Shown piece after piece: positions 11,101 through 24,600 of a stretch of 64,000 nucleotides of DNA (position 1 is the first letter of the stretch; every line of letters starts with the position of its first letter). The translations under genes and the position numbers were made by a program. Under the pieces are notes generated by a model. That model was not told where the DNA came from. It worked only from the letters and a program-made list of their open reading frames with translations, and searched no databases. Origin of the DNA: Mycteria americana (Eukaryota > Chordata > Aves > Ciconiiformes > Ciconiidae); contig NC_134374.1 in NCBI RefSeq assembly GCF_035582795.1, positions 24,691,798-24,755,797 on the forward strand. Reading direction: 5' to 3'.

Positions 11101-11550
11101 ATGACATCACGGCGTGCCGCAAGGTGCTGCTTTGCCTGCCCGCGGCTCCGCGCTGGGGCGGGCGCCTGGCTCGCAGCCCCCACCTGCTTTTGTGGGACTC
11201 GCTTGCTGGGCTCCCAGCCCTGCCGAGCTAAGTCCCGGCCAGGCGTGCGCACGGTTGCCCCAAAATCGGGTTTATGTGCCTTCGTCCGCGGTGTTTTCTC
11301 TCCCGCCGCTCCGCCGGGATGGCTCAGCACGCCTTGGGCTGCTGCGGGACGAGGTTCCGAGGGGAGCTGGGGGCTGCTCTGTGCAGGGCACCCCTTCCTC
11401 CTCTCCCACTCTTCCTCCTCTCCAAGCACAGCTCCGAGCCGACCGTGGAAACACTCTCGAGGTTTCTCCTTGCTCCTCCCTGGGAAGTTCAGCTTTGCTC
11501 TCGCCTCCTGATCGCGGGGCCGCAGACAGTCGTTGCTGCACGTGAGCCTC
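11100..11550. promoter_or_regulatory. CpG island, candidate promoter
   Basis: This is the densest CpG block in the left half of the window, with roughly 30 CpGs in the first 270 bases by eye. It contains repeated GC-box-like CGGGCG/GGGCGG stretches. Frames are open on both strands, as expected for high GC, and none has a recognisable product. Its position directly upstream of a minus-strand donor suggests a promoter for P2RY10. A divergent plus-strand transcript is also possible. Confidence 0.5.
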
Positions 11551-14500
11551 GGCTGGTGCTTGCTCTGTTTCACCTAGTGCCAAGTCCTCTCTTGCTGATG
11601 AAGTCCAACTTCCCAATGGCTTTTTATAGTGCTCGTGTAAGCCTTGCTTGACATTTCTCTTGAGCTAAATAAGCAGGCAGCTCAGTTTACATTTGCTGGA
11701 GTTTGCTGCCAGCAATGTCAAACGGTGGCTCTTCTTGAATTGCTTCAAACAATGGGGTGAAATCCGGCCTCCCCCTTATCCCAGGGGGTAAATGCATTAG
11801 GAAGGCTAGGACTTTACCCACTTAGAGGATCTAATTGTTTGGATTTTCAGACAGAAAGCCACCAGGAATCTGCCCTGCTTTGCCTCTTCGGGCTCGGCCT
11901 CTGGCTGGCAGCACACGACTGTCCCTGTAGCTCAGCAGTTAAACTCTCTGCTCTGTCATGGTTTAAGAGTGTGAAGTAGAAGATCACTCCACCTGCTACC
12001 TGACTGGCGGACAAGTTGATGTCTGACTGCTCAGAAACCCAAAACTAATGGCTGTGATTCAAATACGAATGCCCCCCAATGAATACCCCCTATAACGCAG
12101 TGCTGTGCTTTACGGACGGTCCCGTTTCCATGAATTGTCAACGGAGGTGGGTAGAAGTTGGGACATTGTCAGATGTTCATTTTAAAATTACTTCTATGGG
12201 CTTCATGAGAAGCAGTAGTAAGCTTTTGGCCGATGTTGCAGTGTTTATCAGTACATCCTGTTTAGCTGATTTTTTAAGTTGTTAATCGGCAATGGGAACA
12301 TATTTGCTGGAATTTATCCAGTCACAAAGTTGCCTTTAACATTAAATCACTGCACAATACTCTGCAGCCTGACAAGCTGAGCAGAGCCTCATTTGGGAAC
12401 AGCAATTCAGAAACAGTTCACTGATTGACCCGACTAGCATTTGTGGAAAACAAACATTATCAACCCTTCCGCAGATGCTCTCTTGTCCGCGTGAACTTCC
12501 ATCTGTAACGCTTTCACCCCTCACTCGCTTGTCACTAATAGACCTGACTGATTTGAGCAAAAGCCGGAGTCTTTGTAGAGCGGAGAGCTGAAGTTAATCA
12601 AAGCTGCGCTTGTACGTGTCAGTACGTGAAACACCGCAGTCACAGAAGTAAACTATAACAATAAAAAAGGGTGCTTGTGAAAATACACTGTGTGCTTGAG
12701 AACAGGGCTACTTACAGAGGTGATGCAGCTACTGTTGCTGCTTTATACTCATGCGCATAAATTGTTCTGGCAGCCTGGTTTAGGGCAGATTATACAAGAA
12801 GTGTAGGACCAAGACAGAGATTTAAAGGCACAAGTCATATAAAACCTGCAGAATAGTTCTGTTGAAGTTTTTCGTGCTTAAATTTACCCAGTTGCAAAGC
12901 GGAGATAACATTTTCCTGTCTGAAACTGAAGGATGTTTGCTGTCTGGATTTTTCTAAGACTCAGCTAGAAGATTACCTACATTCAAAAAACTCCTAAGTG
13001 ACCCGTCCTGTACCGCGCACACTTGGTACTGGAAGGGGACCATGGTCTAGCCAGCCTGGAGGATTTGAACCTTGCTTGCCGGTATTGCATATCAGTTATC
13101 CTGCAGGCAAGGAGTGAGGAAGTGGCTTTTTCTGCTGATAAAACCAAACTTACTCTAGGGATTTTGCAGACAGTTATACTGGTTACAGATGTACTTTCCC
13201 TATAGATCTATTTGCCCTAATTATGTAGGTAAAACTTTGATTTGCATAGCATGCCTAAGACTGTTCCCGCTCTTGGTTATTGCTTACCAGAATAATGAGC
13301 TTGCCAGAAATATTCGCTACCATAATTACCTATATTAGAGGAGAGCTTGACCTGCAAAACAGCACGGGCAGTGTTTCCTGGAGTTCAGAGAAGGGGCTCG
13401 ACCTCAGCTATATTTGCGCTGCTCGGGGTCGGTCGCTCGTGGACCTTCCCCGGGGTGGTCTGCAGCATGACTTTGGTGTCCTCTACTTTAGAAATGAGAA
13501 GCCCGTGTGGAGCAGCATCCCTGGTCAGGGGATGCCCTAGGCTGCTGCAGCCCTCAGAGCCTACCTGCCGGCCGGGGAGGCGCGGGGGTTTAACTGCAGC
13601 GGCAGCCTGGACGTTAGCTGCTGCAGCAGGTCGGTGCCAGCGCTGCCGCCGTTGAGTCATGAGTAATTGAGCAACACCCGCTCTCATGGCTTTAATGCAA
13701 AAAATAACTCCGCATTTGCCTGTTTGTCTGTTAGGAAGCTTGTTTCAACGTGCGAGAGCGAACACATGTAGAAACATGTTACCGTGCCTTTTTCATGCTT
13801 CTGCTTCCTTGCTGAGTTCTTTTCCAAAATCCAGAATTAGGTTGCTGCTATGTGTCTGACCAGGAGATAACAGCATCAATGCATTGTAGGTCATAGAATA
13901 TTTGAAGCAGGTTTTTTTAGATATGCATGTTTTCCACGTGTACAAGGGAAGGAGTCCCATGAGGAAAAAACCAATCTCTAACGAAACAAACTACAGCCCT
14001 TTAGTGGGAACCAGGGGAAAAACAATTGCGTGTCTGAATTATTAGTAGTATCACTAATATTATATAATTATTAACATTTGCCTGAAATACAGTCGTAGAG
14101 TTAGATCTCATGTCGTAGCATGGCTAGCAAATTCATTTTGCTGTCAACTCAAGCCTTCATAGTATGGAAAAGCAGATATTCAGTGAAAGATACTACCAAG
14201 AAGTTATATGAGCTTTGTCAAAAGTCGTACTATAACAAACAGAAAGTAAATATTTGTATCCTGACTGTCTTTTTTCTTATGGAGTTTATTTAAAGGAGGA
14301 CAAACACTTTTGAGAGTGAAAAGCATATATGCAGATCAAAGCACATAAATGTGTTGTTTATTCTAAAATCCTCTTGCATGCTATAAATCAGATAACAAAA
14401 AGAGGAACACAGAATAGCAAACATTTCAAAATTCTGTACTTTTATCTATGTATTTAGGCCCCCAGATGGTAATCATTTTTTCCCTTGCCAAAAAAAAAAG

Positions 14501-17500
14501 AAAAAGCAGGCATATTGAAAAGGTAAAAGCTGGGTGTACTGCGAGAAATAATTTCTAATGACCTGCCTGCATTTTTATGGCAACCGAAATATCATTGCTC
14601 ATTAGCGACTCTTTTGCTGTTACAGAGCTGAAATGACACAGCATAGTTAAATCACGTTGTTAATAATTTCCTCTGGTCCTAGTACAGACACACACGTTAC
14701 GTTTGTCCAAAAGACAGGCAGATTCTGTTTGAAATAGATAGGTTTTTAATTCGAAACAGGAGCACTTCCTAATAGAGAAGCCTGCTAGTTCTGTCTTAGT
14801 TCATCACTGACTACATCCCACAACACCCACTCCCTTCCGTGGGCTCTTGAAACTGTCAACAGATAATGATCTGAAAACGTTCGTCTCCAAGTGTTTCTAC
14901 AGTAACGAATATATTCCCCTCTGACAGCAGAAAGAGAAGGGAAATCTTAGAATGTTTTGGAGTCTGGAGTACCCAAAACCTTGGAAGCTCACCCCAGATT
15001 TTATTCAGACCAGCTGAGCACCTTGAATCTCTGGAACTGGATGAAACTCTGAGAAGATTTTCTCATGGGAGATTTGGGGATTGCCAATACCAGCCACAAG
15101 TACTTACCCGTCAGAACTGTTGCTCTTTTGTTATTGTTATTTACTTCCAAAGCTCTGTTTTTCGGTGGAAACTAAAAAGGAGGAAATATGTCTTCTACTC
15201 TAACACACCAGAGCCTCTGAGAAGTATTTTCCGTGCAACTGATACTAAATATAGCTTCATCAGTTGTCTTTGCTAAAGCTGCTTTGCCATCCTTTACAGT
15301 TCAGAATGCCTTGACACACAGAACCCACGTAGAACAACCTACGGCCTTTTGGAGGGGCTAAAAGAAAATTATGTGGGGGAGGGATCTGGAGGGGAACACA
15401 CGCTTATTTTTGTCAGTGGTGATTTTAATTTCTTTGCCCAGTTCGTCCAAGAGGCTTGCAGAAGTTCTCTTTCCAAGGGGGTCTATATAGCAGTGAGTAA
15501 CCCTGCGGCAGCTGCTGCAAGCCTGCACATGTGATTCCTTTTCCTTACCTGCACGGCGTATGGAACACATCCGTTATGTGCCTTTAGGAGCTTTATGCTA
15601 ACTGCCATTGCTCGCTGCCCGGCAGTGCTCCTGGAGGAGAAAGACTGGCACAACCTGGTGAGATCCAACTAAGTGCAAAGGTTATACAATTAACAGGCTT
15701 TAGAACTCTCTGCATGAGGATCTTCGAGTATCAGATCATCACGCTAAGGGACCCAAAATCAGCTTAGAAGCTATCTGCTAGAGTTATGTCGGCTCTTACA
15801 TGCTGGTGACTAACCCCTTTTGTACTGGCAAGCCAATTAGAGGCACTGAAAGTCTGCAATAGCGGTGTGAACTTGTACATCCTCAGGTTGTTGCTGTTGG
15901 GAACCTACCTGAAATAGAATAGCTGGCTTTCAGGAGGTTTTCAAGCTGTATTGGAACCATTGGGGCATTGCCATGCCCGCAGCTCACCCTCTGCCTAAGC
16001 CAGCAGATATGATAGCTGTACAGTGCAGTAGTGCCTGGATCAGCAGGGGAAAGCTCATGAAACCGGTGTGGGAAGATCCACGGTTCTGAGTTCAGGTGTT
16101 TGCATATTTGCAGTACTTCCTCTCAGCAGACCAAAGGAGTTCCCATCCGTTACGCGACATTGCTTGCCAGCGTAGGAGCGTGCATCGTGATTTAACACAC
16201 GTGGAGAGGCAGAGAAGTGGGCACCAGGAAGGCTGGAAGGAAAATGAGGCTGCTTCAAAAGCCATTGGTGTGCCAATGTCCCAAATAACGTCTGTGACAT
16301 TGCAGGCTGCTGCACCCTGCACATGATGGCTGCAAAGTGAAGGGCAAGCATTTTCGTGCAAACTGGAACACAAAAAGCAATGAACTCCATGGGGGATTCC
16401 CGAGACTGGAAAACACCCTCCTAACAAGTATGAGCAACCTCCACTCATGTTCTTCATCACATTTGCTTCATAAGGCTGTGCTTCCCCTTTCACTTCATCT
16501 GGGTAGACAGCAGCAAAGGTTTCGGCAAACAGAGAACTTAATTAAATTTAAAAACTAGGAAAAACCTGACAAGAATGAGGTCAGACTGCTAACATACACA
16601 AATGAGATTGGTGCACAGAACAAACCATACAAGAGCAAAAGTACAAGCAAGTCACCTAAACTCAGTATATCAAAGTACTGGTAGGGGCTTGGCACTAAAG
16701 CTAACCCCCTGTAAGCCCCTTTCATATCTTCTGCCCCAAACCAAAGCCAACTGCAGCTGAAGGAAGATTCAATCCTTCACAACTTCACTGGCCGTCCTTC
16801 AAAGTAATAATCAAGTGTGTGCAGCCAGCAGCGCGTGGGCTGAGGCCCAAGCAGCCGTACATGCTGCTGGCAGCCCGCAGCACTAACAGGAATCCAGGCT
16901 GGAAAGCTCTCCCCGGCGTCCAGGCAGCGAGGAGGCCAAGAGGGTGCAGAAGGGCTAAGAGATACAGGAACAGAGAACAGCGGGACTGCAATGGAAACAC
17001 CTTCTGTTCATGCTCTGTAGGACAAGACTGTGCTACAAATGGGATGTTTCCCAAGGGAGGTTAGCAGGTGTCTGCATCCCCAGAAATTGCGCAGAGCTGG
17101 CAGCATCATGCTGGACCGGTGCGGTGAAAGGCCCGTCAGGTGCCGTGTAGCACAAACAAGGTGTCTTACGAGCATGGACACGGGGCTAGGCATGTGCCTA
17201 GGTATCAAGACGTAGAGCAGTTCAGAGAAAAAAATTAGTTCAATGACATCAACAATTAACACCAAGAGATCAACAGCAACAGTCGTATTTCAGGTCTGCT
17301 GGGTAGCTCCTGTCTGGTCAAGGACTCGGAGGAGAATGATTCATGGGAGAAAACAGGCTCATGAAACAATCATTTTATCATTTCATTAAGATGAGAAACA
17401 GCCCTGGCAGTACCTGCAAGTCAAAGCATCCACAACAAGGATTTCACTGGTTGGTTGGAATAATGAAAAGACATGAGAAGGTTTTGCTCCTATCACTACT

Positions 17501-20500
17501 TTCCATGATTCTAACAGAGCAGGATGAAGTCTTGGGACCTGGTTTAATTTCCCTGCCCAAAGATAGAGGTGGAGGGGTGTATGTACATGAAGATAGAGCA
17601 GCTTTATCTCAGCCTTTCCTGAGAAACGTTAGCAAAGCATAATCTGTTTGGCGGTTTTTTTGCTTATAAAGATCTTTTGTAAGCTATCGTTCTTGCGCTA
17701 AGCACCTAACTGCGCTTGGACGCCACTGAAGCTGAACACCACCAGTTATGAACACCAAGTTTGCGCCTTCCTGTGGGTATGGACAGAGCTACAGCCGAAG
17801 ACCTACAGTACAGCAAGTTCTAGGCAAATAGGCAAAGGAGAGCTGGGAGGAGGCATGGAAAGGAGCTGTGGCATCCCACAAGAAGGTGGATTTGGTCTTC
17901 TGAAACTGGTGGGAGGGAGCCAACAGGACTGCGTGTCAGACCTGGGGCCTGTTTCCCATTTTGGAGAATGCTGTCCTTTGCTTGCATCCCACGAGGACTG
18001 TTAAATCCAGCTGTGTGTTGGAAGGAATGAGTAAATCTTTACTATTACAGGCAGTTCATTTGGATAGAGGAGTCAAGATTTCCTTGGCAATGGTAATTCA
18101 TTGGCCCTGTTGATTTTTTCAGTCACTACTACTCCCTTTGACGGTTCCTCCAGTATCTCTGTATCTAGGTTGTCTCCTTTGTTCTATTTTCTCTTTCAGA
18201 TTTGTCTTTCACTCTTCAGTCACTGTTTTTCTCTGGCACCTGGGGAGGAAATGCAACACAATAATATCTTAATTACACCTGCAGCATTCTGCAGTTTTGC
18301 CATTTATCAAGCAGAAAGCATCCTTCAGATTCTGGGATGACACAATGGTTAAGCTACATCCTATTTTTCTTACTTTTTTTTCTCACTTTCTCACTTTTTT
18401 AGCTTCTCACCTATTTCATTTCGTATCCATAATGTGGATTGTACCAGACTACCAGTTCCTTAAATGGTATTTCTGAAGGTGGGGTATCGGTTGCCTTAAG
18501 GGATTTGACTCTAAGTTGGTGTTTCTAACCATATATGATCAGATATAGGATTAATGAGCCAGGAGAAGGAACATTTGTTGCCTTTGAGTCAGTCTAAACT
18601 TATTTTCCCCCCTGTATTACAGTCGTACTTGGAGAGACAAAGTGCAACTACCACTTGCATTACCCTTGAACCGGTACCACAACTCCTATCTCTCCATTAG
18701 GGCTTAAATCCGAGCTTTAAGTGGCAAAATCCCATGCAAACATTCCACATTGTTTCTAGGGCTGTTTAAGTTTTTGCACAGAAATCAGGCCCATTTGACG
18801 TGCGTTTGAGCTGTGTGTGCAAACATTAGGGGCATTTACCACAAACACATCTTGCAAACAACTTCCCACACGCAGAGCGCATGTTTAGCTAAGATACCTA
18901 ATTAAGGAGCCAGATCACAACAGTCCTACACTCCTTGAGAAAACAAGTAGCCCACAAACTTCTAATGAGTTTTTAATTTGATTGTAACTTTCAATTTTTG
19001 CAGCTTTAAAATGAAAACATTTGAGAATCTCTTTGCGAGATTCCGAAGAAAGCTTTTGAGATTGGGATAATGCCTCTGTCTTTCAAACCTGTTGAGAAAC
19101 TGAAGAGTATGGTCTGGGGGGCTCCACATGTAGAACATCCCAACGAGTAGTCAAAGAGAGAAAAAGTTCAGAACTGGCTTCTTAAAAAGTTTAATTTCAG
19201 ACTAAAAGCAAAGTTCCTTATTTCCCCTCCTCCCTGAAATCCATGGAAGAATGCACGACAGTCCTACGGTCCCCTGTAAGTCAAGCCATAGCTAATCCCA
19301 GTTTGTGTTGGGCTCTGACTGAAAAATAATTGCCTTTGAACTAGAACTGGACTCTACACTTTCTCATTTCAGGCTGGGTTATTTTGGGCTTTTTTGTTTG
19401 GGGTTTTTTTAATGTTTTGGTTTTTTTTAATGAAAGCTGAGCTTTCATAAAACACTTTGGTGTTGGTTTTTTTTTGTGTTTACTCTTTTTAAGCAGAACA
19501 CAGATGTTTCCCAGATCTGTCAGTAATTTTCAGGTTCCTCTTCCACATCAATATCAACCCATCTCTACATCTCCCAGGACGTCTCAGCATCTTTGCATCT
19601 AGATAAAAACATTTTTAGCCACAGTAAATGACAAAATACATTGTCTTGGATAGCTGCATCTCATAAATTCATGGTGCAATCATTTTTTCTGAGAACTATT
19701 GTACAGTTAAAAAAAAAAAAAAAAACCACCGGTTTGTGGTCAAGACATGCATAGTGATGTGAGAGTTTTACTCAATTGAATAATGGTGTCAGGGTGCAAA
19801 GATCAGCCATGGTGATTCCTTTTTCTTTCTTTCTAGCTGGAAAGAGAGCTAATGTCTGGAAGAAGCACTGAACAGTCACCGTGTCAGGGATTTCAAGTTA
19901 GCTCTGTTAACGTGTATTTATTAGATTGCCGCAGAGCAAAAGACATCAGGCTTCATCAAAGCAATATCCTGCCTTTTGTCAGCGGTCTCAAGAGATGCTT
20001 TGGAGGAAGGAAAGATATGCCTTCCACAGCGTGTGCGGCAGTGAGACAGCGTGTATTAGAGCAGGAGGGAAACTCCAGCGAGAGCACGTGAGGGATATCG
20101 CGAGGGCTGAGCAGTGTTTCACCACTCTTACTGCAGCTGTGCTGTGGCTGGTGTGCGTTTAGGCAGCTCAGGCAAGTACGAAGAGCCTGTGCCCTGAAAG
20201 ACGGTGCCGTGGGAGAGGTGTAGGAAACGGAAAGGGGTAAGCGTGTCCTGAGCTGTCCATGGACTAGCTTGCAGGAGGAGGAGGAGGGGACAGTGACCCC
20301 ATACAGTTTGGCGCTGAGGCAGTGTCAGGCACAGCCCCCTTTGAACCGTAGAACAGGCACTGCAGAGCAGTGGGAGAGAAACAGGACTGATTTCACGTGA
20401 AGTCAGGCTCAGTCTGCAAGCAGGAAATGGTCGTTATTTGCTGGCAATATGGCTTCTTGTTAAAAGTGGCAAAAGTAATTAATCTTATTCTCGCGGGGAG

Positions 20501-21085
20501 TGAATGAGCAATGGCAACAAAATATATTTTTGCTTCCTAAAAAATAGATTAAAGCCGTTGCAGAAGTGAGAGGAGCTTTGCAGCTGAGGGAACTCATTGT
20601 TTTTCTGTCCTCATTCAGTCCTCTCTGTTGAGTAAAGATTACCAAAAGATGGAGGGAGGGCACTTAAATCCTATTGTGGTGCTGTTTAAACATGACCCTT
20701 TTCACATTAAGGTGTGAACTCATCACACATAGCTTAGCACCTTCTTCCATTACAGCTGTATTTGAAAAATTACGCGTTTAAGCCCAAAACTCAGCTACCT
20801 TTCATCTCACAGCTACTTCTTCAGACAAGGCTATATATAGCTTTCATTTGAAACTGGCCCAGAGCTGTACATGGCTGCTTTCTGCTCGTATATGTTGGGG
20901 CTAGACCCAGTGCATCTGCATATCCTTGAACAACAGGCACTCCCATGCCTGACGTTTGGACACTTAAGTGACTGCAGAGGCTTGTATGCGGCTCACGGGT
21001 TTCTCCCCCAGCCCCGGGGGAGGTGGGCTCCTCGGGAGACTGAGTGCTGCAAGCAGGGAGCTCAGAGGAGAAGCTGAGCCGACGG
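11551..21085. other. Intergenic, no gene recognised
   Basis: No coding sequence or RNA gene recognised over about 9.5 kb. Visible structure: a CpG-rich cluster at about 13390-13660, an AT-rich stretch with many TAAT cores at 14000-14700, T/G-rich low-complexity DNA at 19380-19480, and a 17-base poly-A run at 19709-19725. The small open frames have no recognisable translation. Confidence 0.5.
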
Positions 21086-21659
21086 GTACGTGTCGTGGTT
21101 TAGCCCCAGCCGGCAACTCAGCCCCACGCAGCCACTCGCTCACTCCCCCCTGGTGGGATGGGGGAGAGAATCAGAAGAGCAAAAGTGAGAAAACTCGTGG
21201 GTTGAGATAAAGACAGTTTAATAGGGAAAGCAAAAGCCACGCACACAAGCGAAGCAAAACAAGGAATTCATTCATGGCTTCCCATGGGCAGGCCGGTGTT
21301 CAGCCATCTCCAGGACAGCAGGGCTCCATCACGCCTAACGGTGACTTGGGCAGACAAACGCCATCACTCCGAACATCCTCCCTTCCTTCTTCTTCCCCCG
21401 CTTTATATGCTGAGCATGACACCATATGGTCTGGAATGTCCCTTTGGGCAGTTTGGATCAACTGTCCTGGCTGCGTCCCCTCCCAGCTTCTTCTGCCCCT
21501 GGCAGAGCAGGGGAAGCTGAAAAGTCCTTGCCCAGTGCAGCAACGACTAAAACATCTCTGTATTATCAACACTGTTTTCAGCACAAATCCAAAACATAGC
21601 CCCATACCAGCCACTATAAAGAAAATTAACTCTATCTCAGCTGAAACCCGGACAGTACG
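21086..21659 (-). mobile_element. Solo LTR of an ERVL-like endogenous retrovirus with 5-bp target-site duplication
   Basis: The element spans 21091-21654 (564 bases). It begins TGTCGTGGTTTAGCCCCAGC and ends CTGAAACCCGGACA, giving imperfect terminal inverted repeats (TGTC...GACA). GTACG flanks it at 21086-21090 and 21655-21659, a 5-bp target-site duplication as expected for ERVL. Read on the minus strand it shows a TATA box (GCATATAAAGC, about 21410-21400) and, about 180 bases later, ATTAAA (21222-21217). I therefore place the sense orientation on the minus strand. I know this LTR family as abundant in birds. No internal viral sequence is present, so this is a recombination remnant. Confidence 0.9.
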
Positions 21660-24600
21660 TGATCTTTCCCTCCCTCTTTCGGCTCAGTGAGTCTTGAATT
21701 CTCGGCCGCACAAGTGGAAGAGCTGAGAAAAGAAGGGTGGAGAAGGCACCCTTCCTTTTTACAAGGAATAGTTGACAAGTGCAGTAGTTAGGGCAGTCTC
21801 CCTTGAGGTGTGTGACAGGGGTGGGAACCCACCTCGCATGGCAGCACTGAGCCCAGCAGGTCCTCCAGCCACGTGGAAATTACAGACAAGGGACAGCAGT
21901 AGCACCACCGCAACTGCCGGGCAGTTGGTTTCCGTTTGTTTATTTTAAGCACCATTGCAGCTGTATTTTGTGGGGAGCCTGATCCTGTCAGTGTAGGTGT
22001 GCTCTGAGCACAAGGACCGGGTGACCTAAGTTGTCCAAGAGGCTTGAAGGAATAGCTCTTCCCTGGATTCCTGCCGGATTGAGGCAGGAGTTTGGTGTTG
22101 AACGGCTCCGGACAGGGCAGCTCCAGGCATGTGGCTCAGTTCCAGGCACCTTCTGTAGCGCAGATGGAAATGCAAAGTGTCTAAAGTGCTTGGGCACATC
22201 CAGGGCAGTGGTGGCTGCACGTGACAGCAGTTTTGGTACCTCTGTCCTACCAAAACCACTTTTCAGAAGCCCAAGTCCTTTGTTCAACCTCAGCTTGAGT
22301 GTTTGGGAGTGCGCTTGCTGATGGAAAGCTGATGACCAGGGAAGACAATCAAGAGATTTCCCCATGTAGGCCACCAAAGAAAGCTTTGAGGAAAAAACTG
22401 CTTTTTTCTCAGCCTGTTTCTCTGCAAGAGAGTAAACTTGGGCAAAAGGCTGCTAATAGTAGAACGCTAGCCATGCAGCTGCACGACACACAGCACTGAC
22501 CTGGCTGAATTCACTGAGGTTTCACTTTCATGCATGAAATCTTCACTTCGGAGCGGCATGCTTGGGAACTGTCTGTCCTTTTGTATAAATTTGTCCTGTA
22601 CTCCCCACTGCTTGTCCTGATTTATTTGACTGAAGTGTGACTGCCCCAACCAGAATCCAAACCAGCTCTGGACTGTTGGATAATCCCGCGGTGCACAGCT
22701 CCCTACACTTCTCTCTGCTGCAGTTGCTACGGCATGCATTACCTTCAGACCGTTTAGCTTCACCACTGAGCAGTGTGGCTGTAATAGCACAGTTCCTTGC
22801 ATGAGCTCTCTGGATATTTATGCAGCTTTGTGGGCAAACTTCATAGCCCACACCGTTTCGTGCAGCTGTAGCTAGACTGTTATTAGTTCCCCAGGCAGCA
22901 AGGTCTGAAGGCCCCTGAGCTATGAGATGAAGCATAGACAAATGTTTGTGTATTTATATAACTTCCCTGCTTAATTATTTGAGCGCCTCGTGGCCTTTAA
23001 TGTGTTCAGCCTACTAGGAAAGGCAGTGGTATTAGCTCTGTTTCACAGGAAGAGGACCAAGAAACAGCAAGGGCTAAGACAAAAAGCTTCTGGTTTCTCA
23101 TGTTGGTCTTTGTCCCTTTATCCACAGCCCTTTGTGCCCGTGTTTATTTGGCTCTGCCTTTATAGCTGCCTGCCCTAATGACAGACCTCTGTGTGCAGAG
23201 GTTCATTCGCACTGCAGCTCTGCTAATGGATGCAACTGTGCCGAACCAGCCGGCCAGCCCCCAGCCCTCCAAAAAGATCCTCGCACATTTTAGGGCCTTT
23301 TAGCCTTCCTAAAGACCAGCATGCGTCCAGCAGGCCATGGCAGTCTCAAATCACTCCCTTCTGAAATAGCAGCTGGTTCTCAATCCATTCACTGTTCCAA
23401 CTAGAGAGGGAGGCAGCCACTGTGCCATTAGCACGTGCATCTTACATTGCAGGACTGACAGCTCTCCTTATTTCTGTGCTTGCTAACCCAAACCTCACAG
23501 TCATTGGGGCTGGCTTCCAGGCTGCGCCATCCTTTCTATTTACTTGCTGGTGTGGCGCTTTGTCTAGACCTTTTTTCTAAGCAGCCCTGGAAAAGACTCT
23601 GAAAGGGGTAACGCGGGCAAGGGCAGATGGATATAGAGTTGCAACGAGCGGTCTGGGTACAGCGCAGCAGAAGGCTATTCCTGTTTGGTGTGCGTTGCCT
23701 GCGCACACCCAGGCCCTTGAACTGGCAGCTGTATTGCTTGTCTTTTATCACATAGACAAGGCTGCTCCCATCACCTCGGGCTTGACTTTTGGAGCAGTCC
23801 ACATAAGAAAGAGTTACAGACAAGGTGGATGAAAGACTTGCACCGAGCACCACTGGAGAATTTTGGGAGTTGCTCAGAGCCCAGCACTGGCGCAGAGTGA
23901 GGTGGCCGAGAGGAAGCGGGGCAGGCAGGTGAGCCACAGACAGCCATCTTGCACGTACCTCTGTCTCACACAAACCTCACAGCTCTTTCAGAAGCTGTTT
24001 GGGCCTTGGCTCTTGCCTCTGCCAAAGCCATAGCCGATGGCTTTTACAGTGGAAATTCATGCTCCTTGCAGCCTCTTTTCTGCTTCCGCAGGGCCCTCCC
24101 ATGGAGCCACGTGGCAGGTAGGGCAGGCAGTGTCTACAACAGCATGCAGGCGCGATGCAGAGCAGGAGGAATGGGAGGTGAAGACCATCACCAGGCACAT
24201 CCCGTCTTTGTGCTTGGAGGAGGCCAGCAGAGATCTGCCGAGGGGAAAAAGATCAATCCTGGATTCACGCGAGCACATTCCCACACTGCATTCAGCAGTT
24301 ACGGTGGTGGTGAAGAGAGGAAAGAGGCCTCTACTGTGCAGACAGGGCATTGGTTTACTGGAAAAGGAAGAAGGGTTTTTAGGGGGCTGCTGAAAGGAAG
24401 CTGGTGTGAGAGTGACTCAGTGTCTTACTGCAGAAAAGTCTGGAAGGCTGCAGGGCTCCACAGATAACAATTTCATAGCAGTGATGTTTGACAGCTGCTA
24501 CATCCAGGTGCTAAATCTTTGCTAGCTCCATACCCCTAAATGGCCCTCAGCAGCCTCACCTGGGGCTCCCCACACCTGCCCGTGGATCCATTTAAGCTCA

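Noticed and set aside
11957-11975. TGTCATGGTTTAAG resembling the left end of the LTR
   Set aside because: The match stops after about 13 bases and there is no right end or target-site duplication.
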